NCBI GenBank assembly: GCA_017939025.1
Contig: JAGBAI010000071.1
Coordinates: forward strand, 8,388-72,387
Length of the DNA stretch: 64,000 nt
Direction of reading: 5' to 3'
Origin: Oscillospiraceae bacterium
GTDB lineage: Bacteria; Bacillota_A; Clostridia; Oscillospirales; Oscillospiraceae
Positions 17,303 to 25,697 of this stretch are shown here, piece by piece (the first letter of the stretch is position 1; each line of letters opens with the position of its first letter). Below the pieces are notes generated by a model. The model made no database searches. It was not told the DNA's origin and saw only the letters and a list, made by a program, of their open reading frames with translations. A program made the position numbers and the translations under genes.

Positions 17303-18505
17303 ATGGATATTCTGATCACCGGTGCTGCCGGTTTTGTGGGAAAGAATCTGACTGCCGCGTTGGAATGTATTCGGGACGGAAAAGACCGTACCCATCCCGG
17401 TCTTGAGATTGGAAAAATCTACTGCTATGATATCGATTCCTCTGAGGCATTACTGGAAGAGGCCTGCCGCAAGGCGGACTTTGTGTTCAATCTGGCAGGC
17501 GTGAACCGTCCGAAAAGCCAGGAGGAATTTATGCGGGGAAATTTTGGTTTTGCCTCAAAGCTGCTGGATACCTTGAAAAAATACCATAATACCTGCCCGG
17601 TGATGTTGTCCTCTTCCATCCAGGCAACCTTGGTGGGCCGTTATGCGAACGGTGAATACGGCAAGAGCAAGAAGGCGGGGGAAGAACTGTTCTTCTCCTA
17701 TGCTGCCGAAACAGGCGCGAAGGTGCTGGTCTACCGGTTCCCCAACCTGTTTGGCAAATGGTGCCGCCCCAATTATAACTCTGCGGTGGCAACTTTCTGC
17801 CATAATTATGCCCATGATCTGCCCATCCAGGTCAATGATCCTGCTGTAGAGCTGGAGCTGCTGTATATCGATGACCTGGTGGATGAAATGATTGCGGCAC
17901 TGGAAGGGAAGGAGCACCACTGTGAATTTGACGGGGTGCAGACCGTTCTGAAAGAGGATGGCCGATACTGCGCTGCACCCATTTCTCATAAGGCGACTCT
18001 TGGGGAAATCGTTGCACTGCTGGACAGCTTCAAGGCGCAGCCTGCTACATTGGTCATGCCGGAGATTCCGCACAATAGCTTTGCGAAGAAGTTGTATTCC
18101 ACCTATCTTTCCTATCTTCCCAGAGAGAAGGCCGCCTTTCCGCTGAAGATGAATGTAGATCCCCGGGGCAGCTTTACGGAACTGCTGCGTACAGAAAAAT
18201 GCGGACAGTTCAGCGTCAACATTTCAAAGCCCGGCATCACTAAGGGTCAGCATTGGCACCATACCAAATGGGAGTTTTTCATTGTAGTATCCGGCAAAGG
18301 GCTGATTCAGCAGCGTAAAGTTGGCACCGGTGAGGTCCTGAATTTTGAAGTCAGCGGCGAAAAAATTGAGGCAGTCCATATGCTGCCCGGTTATACACAT
18401 AATATTATCAATCTGTCCGATACGGAGGATCTGGTGACCCTGATGTGGGCCAATGAATGTTTTGATCCGGGGAAGCCCGATACGTTCTTTGAAAAGGTGG
18501 AGTGA
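17303..18505 (+). CDS. fnlB: UDP-2-acetamido-2,6-dideoxy-talose reductase, bifunctional SDR-cupin (FnlB/CapF/WbjC)
   Basis: A 400-residue two-domain enzyme. An N-terminal SDR domain (about 1-250) has ITGAAGFVGKNL and the catalytic EYGKSK. A C-terminal cupin domain (about 280-400) has the metal-binding histidines in GQHWHHTKWEFF and LPGYTHNI. This combination is specific to CapF, which does 3-epimerisation and 4-keto reduction in UDP-L-FucNAc synthesis. It follows fnlA after 34 bp with its own GGGAGG box. Confidence 0.93.
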   Translation: MDILITGAAGFVGKNLTAALECIRDGKDRTHPGLEIGKIYCYDIDSSEALLEEACRKADFVFNLAGVNRPKSQEEFMRGNFGFASKLLDTLKKYHNTCPVMLSSSIQATLVGRYANGEYGKSKKAGEELFFSYAAETGAKVLVYRFPNLFGKWCRPNYNSAVATFCHNYAHDLPIQVNDPAVELELLYIDDLVDEMIAALEGKEHHCEFDGVQTVLKEDGRYCAAPISHKATLGEIVALLDSFKAQPATLVMPEIPHNSFAKKLYSTYLSYLPREKAAFPLKMNVDPRGSFTELLRTEKCGQFSVNISKPGITKGQHWHHTKWEFFIVVSGKGLIQQRKVGTGEVLNFEVSGEKIEAVHMLPGYTHNIINLSDTEDLVTLMWANECFDPGKPDTFFEKVE

Positions 18506-18507
18506 CC

Positions 18508-19020
18508 ATGAAATTACTGATTCTGGGCAACGGCGGTTATGGCAAGACGGTTGCAGATGTGGCGAAGCAGTTGGGATGCTTTGAGAAAATTGCCTTTCTG
18601 GACGATACCAAATCCGGTGGCGGAATCTTGGGCAACTGTGATGAATATGCCATGTTCTGCGATGAGGATACTGCCGTTTACCCTGCGTTTGGCAACAATA
18701 CCATCCGTATGGAGTGGCTGGAAGTGCTGATGGAAGAGGGGATAAAGGTTCCCACGCTGGTGCATCCTTCTGCCTATGTTAGCCCCACGGCTGTCGTTGC
18801 AGCCGGGTCTGTAGTGCTGCCGAAGGCGGTGGTCAATACCGGTGTTACCGTGGGTATGGGCTGCATTATCAACATTGGTGCCCTCATTGACCACGATTCT
18901 GTCATCGAAAACGGCGTCCATCTGGCACCTGGTGCCATAGTCAAGGCGGAAAACCGCATTGCCGCCGGAAGTAAGATCGAATCCGGTGAAGTGATTGAAA
19001 ACAGACAATTTCCTCTGTAA
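18508..19020 (+). CDS. Left-handed beta-helix sugar acetyltransferase, PglD/NeuD-like
   Basis: A 170-residue protein with a short Rossmann-like N-terminus (LLILGNGGYGKTVADVA) and hexapeptide repeats from about residue 90 to the end. The probable catalytic His-Asp is in IDHDSVIENG. PglD-type enzymes N-acetylate 4-amino sugars, while NeuD types O-acetylate sialic acids. No aminotransferase is present in the window, so the substrate is open; O-acetylation of a precursor is possible. It is shorter than typical PglD (about 195-210). The ATG at 18508 was preferred to GTG at 18502 because of spacing to AAAGGTGG. Confidence 0.8.
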   Translation: MKLLILGNGGYGKTVADVAKQLGCFEKIAFLDDTKSGGGILGNCDEYAMFCDEDTAVYPAFGNNTIRMEWLEVLMEEGIKVPTLVHPSAYVSPTAVVAAGSVVLPKAVVNTGVTVGMGCIINIGALIDHDSVIENGVHLAPGAIVKAENRIAAGSKIESGEVIENRQFPL

Positions 19021-19042
19021 AGGCGTCTTAGGAGAAGTGGCT

Positions 19043-20077
19043 ATGGAATGTTGGAATACTGAAGAGCCTCTGGTAAGTGTGATTGTTCCCGTTTACAACG
19101 CCCAGCTTTTTTTACGGGCCTGCTTGGATAGTTTGCTGCGCCAGGAGCTTACTTCTTACGAGATACTATGTATCAATGATGGATCTACGGATGCTTCCGG
19201 TGAAATCCTGAATGAATATGCTTGTAAGTATCCTCAGGTGCGGCATATTTATCAGGAAAATGCCGGTGTTTCTGCGGCAAGAAACAAAGGGCTTTCGATG
19301 GCACGCGGAACATATGTATCGTTTTGCGACAGTGACGATTTCCTGAAGGATGGGCTGTTGGGACTAGTAGCCAGACATATGATTGAAAGAGATGCAACAG
19401 TGGGTCTTTATCATGAAATTTGGGTTGGTGAAGATTATTCCTACGACGGAAGCCATGTGTCTGCGGATGCAGAAGTAACAGTCGGTATAGATGAATATGT
19501 AAGTAACGTTGTACAGATAGTGCAGATGTTGATTAAACGGACGTATTTGCAGCAGCATGGAGTATCTTTTAATCGTCAGATCAGCTATGCTGAGGATGCA
19601 CTGTTTATGGTGGACATCATGCGGCATATGTTGCCGGAAAAAGTGATACACATCCATCAGGAGGGCTACTATCACCGCAATAATTCTGCCTCTGCAATGA
19701 ACGCAAATAAAACAACGCGGATCCCACGACATTACCAGTCTATGCGTCTTCTGGCGAAGGAACTTCAACATAGACTTGTCTCTGAGGAAGGGATAATGCA
19801 CCCGGTAGTGGAATCGCATATGCGCAGTCTGCTGAATATTGCGGTCTGCAATGCCATGCATGATGGTTTCTTCTTGTTAGATAGAAGTCCGGAAGACATT
19901 CTGCGACAGTTACGGGAGGATGGTATCTATCCTCAGCCTTTTAACTGGAAATACCTGAAAATTCGGAACCCCAGGGAAATGGCCTATAATTATTTACGCT
20001 TTTTCTTTCCCGTTCCGCTGTATTATTCAATTGTGTCCAGACTGATTCGTGTAGTGCTAAAATTGAAAAATAGGTGA
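19043..20077 (+). CDS. Glycosyltransferase family 2
   Basis: A 344-residue GT-A glycosyltransferase starting VSVIVPVYNAQLFLRACLDSLL, with the metal-binding D-x-D region in SFCDSDDFL and a C-terminal amphipathic/hydrophobic region. Sugar and linkage are unknown. By eye it is more A/T-rich than its neighbours and it splits fnlB from fnlC, which suggests later insertion. The ATG at 19043 has AGGAGA upstream; an earlier in-frame ATG at 18995 lies within the acetyltransferase gene. Confidence 0.85.
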   Translation: MECWNTEEPLVSVIVPVYNAQLFLRACLDSLLRQELTSYEILCINDGSTDASGEILNEYACKYPQVRHIYQENAGVSAARNKGLSMARGTYVSFCDSDDFLKDGLLGLVARHMIERDATVGLYHEIWVGEDYSYDGSHVSADAEVTVGIDEYVSNVVQIVQMLIKRTYLQQHGVSFNRQISYAEDALFMVDIMRHMLPEKVIHIHQEGYYHRNNSASAMNANKTTRIPRHYQSMRLLAKELQHRLVSEEGIMHPVVESHMRSLLNIAVCNAMHDGFFLLDRSPEDILRQLREDGIYPQPFNWKYLKIRNPREMAYNYLRFFFPVPLYYSIVSRLIRVVLKLKNR

Positions 20078-20081
20078 AAAT

Positions 20082-21266
20082 ATGGAAATGAAGATTGATT
20101 ATTCCGATGTTTCTTTCAAAAACAATGGCAAGCTGAAGCTGCTGATTATTGTGGGAACCCGTCCGGAGATCATCCGGCTGGCTGCGGTGATCAACAAGTG
20201 CCGCAAGTATTTTGACTGCATTCTGGCCCATACTGGACAGAACTATGATTACAACTTAAATGGCATTTTCTTCCGGGACTTGGGGTTGGCGGACCCGGAT
20301 GTGTATATGAATGCGGTGGGAGATGACCTTGGCGCAACTGTGGGCAACATCATCAACTGTTCTTACAAGCTGATGGCTGCCATCAAGCCCGATGCCATGC
20401 TGATCCTGGGCGATACCAATTCCTGCCTGTCTGCGATCCCTGCCAAGCGGCTGCATATTCCCATTTTCCACATGGAAGCCGGTAACCGCTGCAAGGATGA
20501 GTGCCTGCCGGAAGAGACCAACCGCCGGATCGTGGACATCATCTCCGATGTGAATCTGGCCTACTCTGAGCATGCCCGGAAGTATCTCCATGATTGCGGT
20601 TTGCCCAAGGAGCGTACCTATGTCACCGGCAGCCCCATGGCAGAAGTGCTGCATCAGAATCTGGCAGCCATTGAAGCCTCCGATGTCCATGCCCGTCTGG
20701 GTCTGGAGAAGGGACGCTATATTTTGTTGTCTGCCCACCGGGAGGAGAATATCGACACTGAGAAGAATTTCTATTCTCTGTTCAATGCTATCAATGCCAT
20801 GGCTGAGAAGTATGACATGCCTATCCTCTATTCCTGCCATCCCAGATCCCGTAAGCGTCTGGAAGCTACTGGATTCCAGCTGGATCCCCGGGTGCGGATG
20901 AATGAGCCTCTGGGCTTCCATGATTACAACTGCTTACAGATGAATGCCTTCTGCGTGGTCTCTGATTCCGGTACCCTGCCGGAGGAGAGCAGCTTCTTTA
21001 CCTCTGTGGGCCATCCGTTCCCGGCAGTGTGCATCCGTACCTCCACCGAACGGCCCGAAGCGCTGGACAAGGCCTGCTTTATTCTGGCGGGCATTGATGA
21101 AGGCCATCTGCTTCAGGCCGTGGATACTGCTGTGCAGATGAATCTGGACGGCGACCATGGCATTCCTGTGCCGGATTATGTGGAGGAAAATGTTTCCACC
21201 AAGGTGGTCAAGATCATCCAGTCTTATACCGGCGTAGTGGACAAGATGGTTTGGCGCAAGTATTGA
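20082..21266 (+). CDS. fnlC: UDP-N-acetyl-L-fucosamine synthase, 2-epimerase (FnlC/CapG/WbjD)
   Basis: A 394-residue non-hydrolysing UDP-HexNAc 2-epimerase-like enzyme. It has IIVGTRPEIIRLAAV, HTGQNYDYNLNGIFF and FHMEAGNRCKDECLPEE, the last with the catalytic acidic residues. In the company of FnlA and FnlB it most likely converts UDP-N-acetyl-L-pneumosamine to UDP-N-acetyl-L-fucosamine. The sequence is closer to the FnlC/CapG branch than to WecB (for example SDSGTLPEESSFF). An AGGTG box lies 6 bases upstream. A palindromic repeat follows it. Confidence 0.9.
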   Translation: MEMKIDYSDVSFKNNGKLKLLIIVGTRPEIIRLAAVINKCRKYFDCILAHTGQNYDYNLNGIFFRDLGLADPDVYMNAVGDDLGATVGNIINCSYKLMAAIKPDAMLILGDTNSCLSAIPAKRLHIPIFHMEAGNRCKDECLPEETNRRIVDIISDVNLAYSEHARKYLHDCGLPKERTYVTGSPMAEVLHQNLAAIEASDVHARLGLEKGRYILLSAHREENIDTEKNFYSLFNAINAMAEKYDMPILYSCHPRSRKRLEATGFQLDPRVRMNEPLGFHDYNCLQMNAFCVVSDSGTLPEESSFFTSVGHPFPAVCIRTSTERPEALDKACFILAGIDEGHLLQAVDTAVQMNLDGDHGIPVPDYVEENVSTKVVKIIQSYTGVVDKMVWRKY

Positions 21267-21276
21267 TCCATATCCT

Positions 21277-21352
21277 GTAGGGCGGGCTGCCCTCAGCCCG
21301 CCGCATCCGCTGGTATTTGGCAGAGCGGTGGCTTGAGGGTAAGCCGCCCTGC
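21277..21352. repeat. Intergenic palindromic repeat R1
   Basis: Two imperfectly matching 23-bp arms (21277-21299 and 21330-21352) in inverted orientation. Each arm region can also fold by itself: GGCGGGCT (21281-21288) pairs with AGCCCGCC (21295-21302), and 21328-21335 pairs with 21341-21348. The opening GTAGGGCGGGCT resembles the arms of R2 and R3. Confidence 0.75.
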
Positions 21353-21391
21353 TTTGATATTATAAACAATAAAAACAAGGAGGCGTGGTGC

Positions 21392-22501
21392 ATGAAGTAC
21401 CTGTTCATTAATTCCGTTGCGGGCTTTGGCAGTACCGGACGGATCGCGGCAGATCAGTGCCGCCAACTGATGAAGGAAGGTCATCAGTGCGTTCTCGCCT
21501 TTGGTCGTGAAGTGGAAAATTGTACAGATGTTCCGACGGTACGGATTGGAAGCGGGGCAGATACAAAGTGCCATGCGCTGCGCTGCCGTCTGCTGGATGA
21601 TCACGGGTTTGGATCTAAGGCTGCGACCCGGAAATTTTTGCAGTGGGTCAGAAGTTATGACCCCGATGTGATATGGCTGCACAATATCCATGGATATTAT
21701 ATCCACATTGGCCTGTTGTTTGATTATCTGCGGATCTGCGGAAAAGAGATTCACTGGACACTGCACGATTGCTGGGCCTTTACAGGACACTGCGCCTACT
21801 TTGACATGGCTGGCTGCGAAAAATGGAAGACTGGCTGTTATCATTGCCCACAAAAGGGGACATATCCTGCCAGCTACGGTCTGGATGGCAGCCGCCGGAA
21901 TTACGGAGAAAAAAAGCGCCTGTTTACCGGTATTCCCAATATGCAGCTGCGCGTGCCTTCTTTCTGGCTGAAAAAACGGGTCGAAGCCAGCTTTTTACGG
22001 GAGTATCCCATAGAGGTTGTTTATAATACCATCGACCGGGATATCTTCAAACCGACTCCAGGTGATTTCCGGAAACAGCATGGCCTGGAGGGGAAAATTG
22101 TCCTTTTGGGTGTTGCCAGTGTTTGGGACAAGCGAAAGGGCCTGGATGATTTTCTGGAGCTTTCCCAAATGCTGCCGGATACTTACACAATCGTTCTTAT
22201 TGGCTTGTCGGAAGCGCAGAAAACGGGACTTCCGGGCAATATACTGGGTCTGTGCCGAACCAACAGCCTTAAGGAGCTTGTGGCGGCATATTCGGAAGCG
22301 GATTTGTATCTGAATCCCAGTGCAGAGGAGACATTTGGCATGACTACCCTGGAGGCATTGTGCTGTGGAACAGAGGCAGTGGTGTATCAGGATACGGCCT
22401 GTGAGGAAATTGTAGAGCGTTTTGGCGGTGTGGCAGTGCCTAAAGGCGCAAAAAATCTGTATGATGCGGTAATGAAACTGACAAAAGAGGTGCAAGCGTG
22501 A
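21392..22501 (+). CDS. Glycosyltransferase family 4, WcaC-like
   Basis: A 369-residue GT-B enzyme opening MKYLFINSVAGFGSTGRIA. It contains HNIHGYYI and HWTLHDCWAFTGHCAYF, segments characteristic of WcaC-like polysaccharide glycosyltransferases. The donor-site motif EETFGMTTLEA gives E-x7-E. Sugar specificity is unknown. AAGGAGG precedes the ATG by 10 bases; an in-frame ATG at 21317 lies in repeat R1 and was rejected. The polymerase gene follows with a 4-base overlap. Confidence 0.85.
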   Translation: MKYLFINSVAGFGSTGRIAADQCRQLMKEGHQCVLAFGREVENCTDVPTVRIGSGADTKCHALRCRLLDDHGFGSKAATRKFLQWVRSYDPDVIWLHNIHGYYIHIGLLFDYLRICGKEIHWTLHDCWAFTGHCAYFDMAGCEKWKTGCYHCPQKGTYPASYGLDGSRRNYGEKKRLFTGIPNMQLRVPSFWLKKRVEASFLREYPIEVVYNTIDRDIFKPTPGDFRKQHGLEGKIVLLGVASVWDKRKGLDDFLELSQMLPDTYTIVLIGLSEAQKTGLPGNILGLCRTNSLKELVAAYSEADLYLNPSAEETFGMTTLEALCCGTEAVVYQDTACEEIVERFGGVAVPKGAKNLYDAVMKLTKEVQA

Positions 22502-23763
22502 AACAATATGCGATGATGGATACAACTTGGGGGAAGTTTCTTTTTGGTGTGTTCCTGTTTGCGATGCTTTTGCTGGCCCGGGATACGCTGGTTACCTCCT
22601 GCCTGATTGGCTTTACCAAATCTCAGTTTCTCATGCTGGGATTGATCTGCGTGTTTGGCCTGGTTTTCGTGATATACAACCGCAAGCATTGGAAACAGAT
22701 ATTGCTGAACCAAAGAATGGTGGCGTTTGGCATTTCTGCACTGGTGCTGCTGGTACCAATGGTTGGAAAGCGGGATTGGCAGATCATGTATTTCAGCATT
22801 CTGCTTTGCCTGTTCTTTGCGGTATTTCTGACTTACCTTACCTCTTGGCAGACGGTGGCAAAGTATTATGTAGTCATACTGGCGGTTTTGGGGCTCTATT
22901 CGTTGGTGGGTATGTATCTGCTGAAACCGCAGGCGATGGCAGGTGTGGTGAAAGCCCCGGTTTTTGTCAATTCTACCGGCATGGAATTTTACAACTTTGG
23001 CCTGACCTTCGTAGTGACCTGGGAATTTTGGCACCGGAACTTTGGTATTTTCCGGGAACCGGGTGTTTACCAGTTTTTTCTGATTCTGGGAATCTATCTG
23101 AACCATTATGGCGTTTCCTGGAAAAGAGAGTGGTATAGATGGCTGGTGACGGCTGTTATGATGGCAACGATGCTGTCAACCTTCGCCATTGGCGGTTTTA
23201 TTGAGCTGGGCTTGCTGGCGGTTTTTCTGTATTTTGACAAGCATTATTACCGGACGAAACCGGGCAAGATTCTGGGGACGGCTGTGGTGGCTGCTATGAT
23301 CGCACTGGTGTGCCATGTTATTTCAGAAATCCGGAAGCCTTATTTTGAGTATACAGTTTATTATGAATTCTATGATATGTTCCGCCGGCTGACAACGGAT
23401 TCAGATTCACTGGTGGATCGGCTGGATGCGATTTTTACCAGCATGACACTGTTTTTCCGGCATCCACTGTTGGGGGAAACCATTGCCAATGTACTCCATG
23501 GTACGACCCACAATACCAGCTCTACCCTAATCCTGTTCTCTGCTTTAGGTATTGCAGGCGGTGTGCTCCATGTGGCATCCTGGGTCAGTTTAACCTGGAA
23601 AAGGGAGCGGAATGTGTTTGGCAATCTGTTTTTGCTGATGATCCTGTTCATGTCCTTTAATACCCAAAATCTGACAGCAGATGTGTTTTTCTGGCTGTTC
23701 CCTTATATGGCACTGACGGAAGCTCTGCTGCCCAAACTGAAATTGCCTGGAAGGAAGGTTTGA
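22498..23763 (+). CDS. Wzy-like polysaccharide polymerase (O-antigen ligase/polymerase-like membrane protein)
   Basis: A 421-residue protein made almost wholly of hydrophobic helices (about 10-11), with one larger loop near residues 270-330 (FRRLTTDSDSLVDRLDAIF). Topology, size and context fit a Wzy polymerase, which joins lipid-linked repeat units on the outer membrane face. Primary sequence of this family is poorly conserved, so the call rests mainly on topology and on the presence of a flippase in the same unit. GTG start with GAGGTG upstream, overlapping the previous gene. Confidence 0.75.
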   Translation: MKQYAMMDTTWGKFLFGVFLFAMLLLARDTLVTSCLIGFTKSQFLMLGLICVFGLVFVIYNRKHWKQILLNQRMVAFGISALVLLVPMVGKRDWQIMYFSILLCLFFAVFLTYLTSWQTVAKYYVVILAVLGLYSLVGMYLLKPQAMAGVVKAPVFVNSTGMEFYNFGLTFVVTWEFWHRNFGIFREPGVYQFFLILGIYLNHYGVSWKREWYRWLVTAVMMATMLSTFAIGGFIELGLLAVFLYFDKHYYRTKPGKILGTAVVAAMIALVCHVISEIRKPYFEYTVYYEFYDMFRRLTTDSDSLVDRLDAIFTSMTLFFRHPLLGETIANVLHGTTHNTSSTLILFSALGIAGGVLHVASWVSLTWKRERNVFGNLFLLMILFMSFNTQNLTADVFFWLFPYMALTEALLPKLKLPGRKV

Positions 23764-23766
23764 CCT

Positions 23767-24597
23767 ATGGAAAAAGAACTGTTAAGAAAGGTACAGCTGA
23801 CCCAGCTGGAAATTGCGAAAGAAATCCGACGGGTCTGCGATGAGAATAATATCCGCTATTTTCTTGCCTGCGGAACCTTCCTGGGTGCTGTGCGGCACCA
23901 GGGGTTCATTCCCTGGGATGATGATATGGATATCGGAATGCTCCGCAGCGATTATGAGAAATTCTGCCGGATTGCCCCTCAGAAACTGAAGCCCCAGTAT
24001 GCCTTGCAGACCTGGTATGTTGATCCCAACTACAGCCTGCCCTTTGGCAAGGTGGTCAAGCGGGGGACGGTCTATATGGAGAGCAAAAAAACCCGCCGTC
24101 TGAAGGAAAATGGCTTCTATGTGGATATTTTTCCCTATGATTTTGCCCCGGAGGATTCCGTGGAGCGGGACAGCTATGTGGCAAAGCTGCTGAATATCTA
24201 CCGGGTGAAGCTGATGAAATCCGGCTATAAGCCCTGGATGGAGAATGACCGGATCATCTGGAAAAAGCGCATCGGATATCTGTACTATCAGCTGCAGTCC
24301 CTGTTCTCCGGGCAGAAGGAACTGGCAAGGAATTATGATACTCTGGCGGTGTCGATACACAACAGCCCGGTGATTCTGGAACAGAATGCACTGCCCAAGC
24401 CCTACTGTTTCCCGGCGGAAACATTCTCGGAATTGGCAGATTTCGTCTTTGAAGGGGAAATATTCAAAGGCCTCAAGGACTATGATACCTATCTGAGGCT
24501 GTTCTATGGCGATTATATGCAGCTGCCCCCGGAGGATCAGAGGGAGAACCGGCACCAGATTGTGGAGATCGACTTTGGCGAGGAATCAGCTTCATGA
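23767..24597 (+). CDS. licD: LicD-family phosphotransferase
   Basis: A 276-residue nucleotidyltransferase-fold protein. The hallmark GTFLGAVRHQGFIPWDDD is at about residues 36-53, with the D-x-D metal motif in WDDDMDIGM and further family motifs YVDPNYSLPFGKV and FYVDIFPYDF. LicD enzymes move phosphocholine, or in other cases a phospho-alditol, from a CDP-linked donor onto a cell-surface glycan. No licA, licB or licC homologue is visible here, so the moiety is unknown. AAGGAAGG lies upstream. It overlaps the next glycosyltransferase by 4 bases. Confidence 0.88.
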   Translation: MEKELLRKVQLTQLEIAKEIRRVCDENNIRYFLACGTFLGAVRHQGFIPWDDDMDIGMLRSDYEKFCRIAPQKLKPQYALQTWYVDPNYSLPFGKVVKRGTVYMESKKTRRLKENGFYVDIFPYDFAPEDSVERDSYVAKLLNIYRVKLMKSGYKPWMENDRIIWKKRIGYLYYQLQSLFSGQKELARNYDTLAVSIHNSPVILEQNALPKPYCFPAETFSELADFVFEGEIFKGLKDYDTYLRLFYGDYMQLPPEDQRENRHQIVEIDFGEESAS

Positions 24598-25694
24598 AAA
24601 AAGTTCTGTTTCTGACTAATTTTGCTTCGCCTTACCGGGTGCATTTTTTTGATGAACTGGGAAAATATGTGGATGTGACGGTGCTCTACTCTGACCGGGT
24701 GGAGGATATCACCCATCGGGACAAATCCTGGTTTGAAGAGGGAGAGGGCGGCTTCCATCCGGTTCAGCTGACCAAAACCGCTGGTGTTAAGGACGAAAAC
24801 CTGTGCATGGATGTGCTGCCCTGGCTGAAAAAGAAGTGGGATGCCATCGTTATCGGTGGTTATTCGTCTCCCACGGCGATTTTGGCCATGCTCTGGCTGC
24901 GGCTGCACCGGATCCCTTTCTACATGGAAGTGGACGGAGGCCTGGTCCGCCAGGAGCGGAGAATCAAATATCTGGTAAAGCGCACCCTGGTGCGTTTGGC
25001 ACCCAGATGGCTCAGCACCGGACGCTTTACCACGAAATATCTGGTGCACTACGGTGCCGAAGAGGAAAAGGTGACGAATTATCCCTTTTCATCCCTGTAT
25101 GAAAACAATATTCTTCCGGGCATTGTCAGCCGGGAAGAAAAACTGCTGCTGCGGCAGGAACTGGACATTCCGGAAAAGCATATGCTGCTGGCCATCGGAC
25201 AGTTTATCCACCGTAAGGGCTTTGATGTATTGCTGCGCAGCGCAGTGGAGCTGGATAAAAATGTAGGTATCTACATTGTGGGCGGCGAAGCGACGGAAGA
25301 ATACCGGAGTATGAAGGAACGTCTGGGCCTTACCAATGTGCATTTCCTGGGATTCCAGAAAAAGGATACCCTGGAAAAATTCTATAAGGCGGCAGATCTG
25401 TTCGTTTTGCCTACCCGGGAGGATATCTGGGGGCTGGTCATCAATGAAGCTATGGCTTACGGCCTGCCGGTGATTACCACAGACCGCTGTGTTGCGGGTC
25501 TGGAACTGGTAGAGGACGGTGTCAACGGTTACATCGTCCCGGTTGAAGCGGAAGCGGATCTGGCGGAAAAAATCCGGATGGTACTGGCATCTGATATGGA
25601 GGCTATGGGTAAAGCTTCTCTGGAAAAGATCCGGCCTTATACGCTGGAAAATATGGCGAAGGTTCATGCAGAAATTTTTGAGAGCGGGAGATAA
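24594..25694 (+). CDS. Glycosyltransferase family 4
   Basis: A 366-residue GT-B enzyme with KVLFLTNFASPYRVHFFDEL at the N-terminus, FIHRKGFDVLL after the linker and the donor-site motif EDIWGLVINEAMAYGLP. This opening is common in transferases that act late on a glycan side chain, but specificity is unknown. The start overlaps the licD stop (ATGA), suggesting that the two are made together and may act on the same unit. Confidence 0.85.
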   Translation: MKKVLFLTNFASPYRVHFFDELGKYVDVTVLYSDRVEDITHRDKSWFEEGEGGFHPVQLTKTAGVKDENLCMDVLPWLKKKWDAIVIGGYSSPTAILAMLWLRLHRIPFYMEVDGGLVRQERRIKYLVKRTLVRLAPRWLSTGRFTTKYLVHYGAEEEKVTNYPFSSLYENNILPGIVSREEKLLLRQELDIPEKHMLLAIGQFIHRKGFDVLLRSAVELDKNVGIYIVGGEATEEYRSMKERLGLTNVHFLGFQKKDTLEKFYKAADLFVLPTREDIWGLVINEAMAYGLPVITTDRCVAGLELVEDGVNGYIVPVEAEADLAEKIRMVLASDMEAMGKASLEKIRPYTLENMAKVHAEIFESGR

Positions 25695-25697
25695 CAG

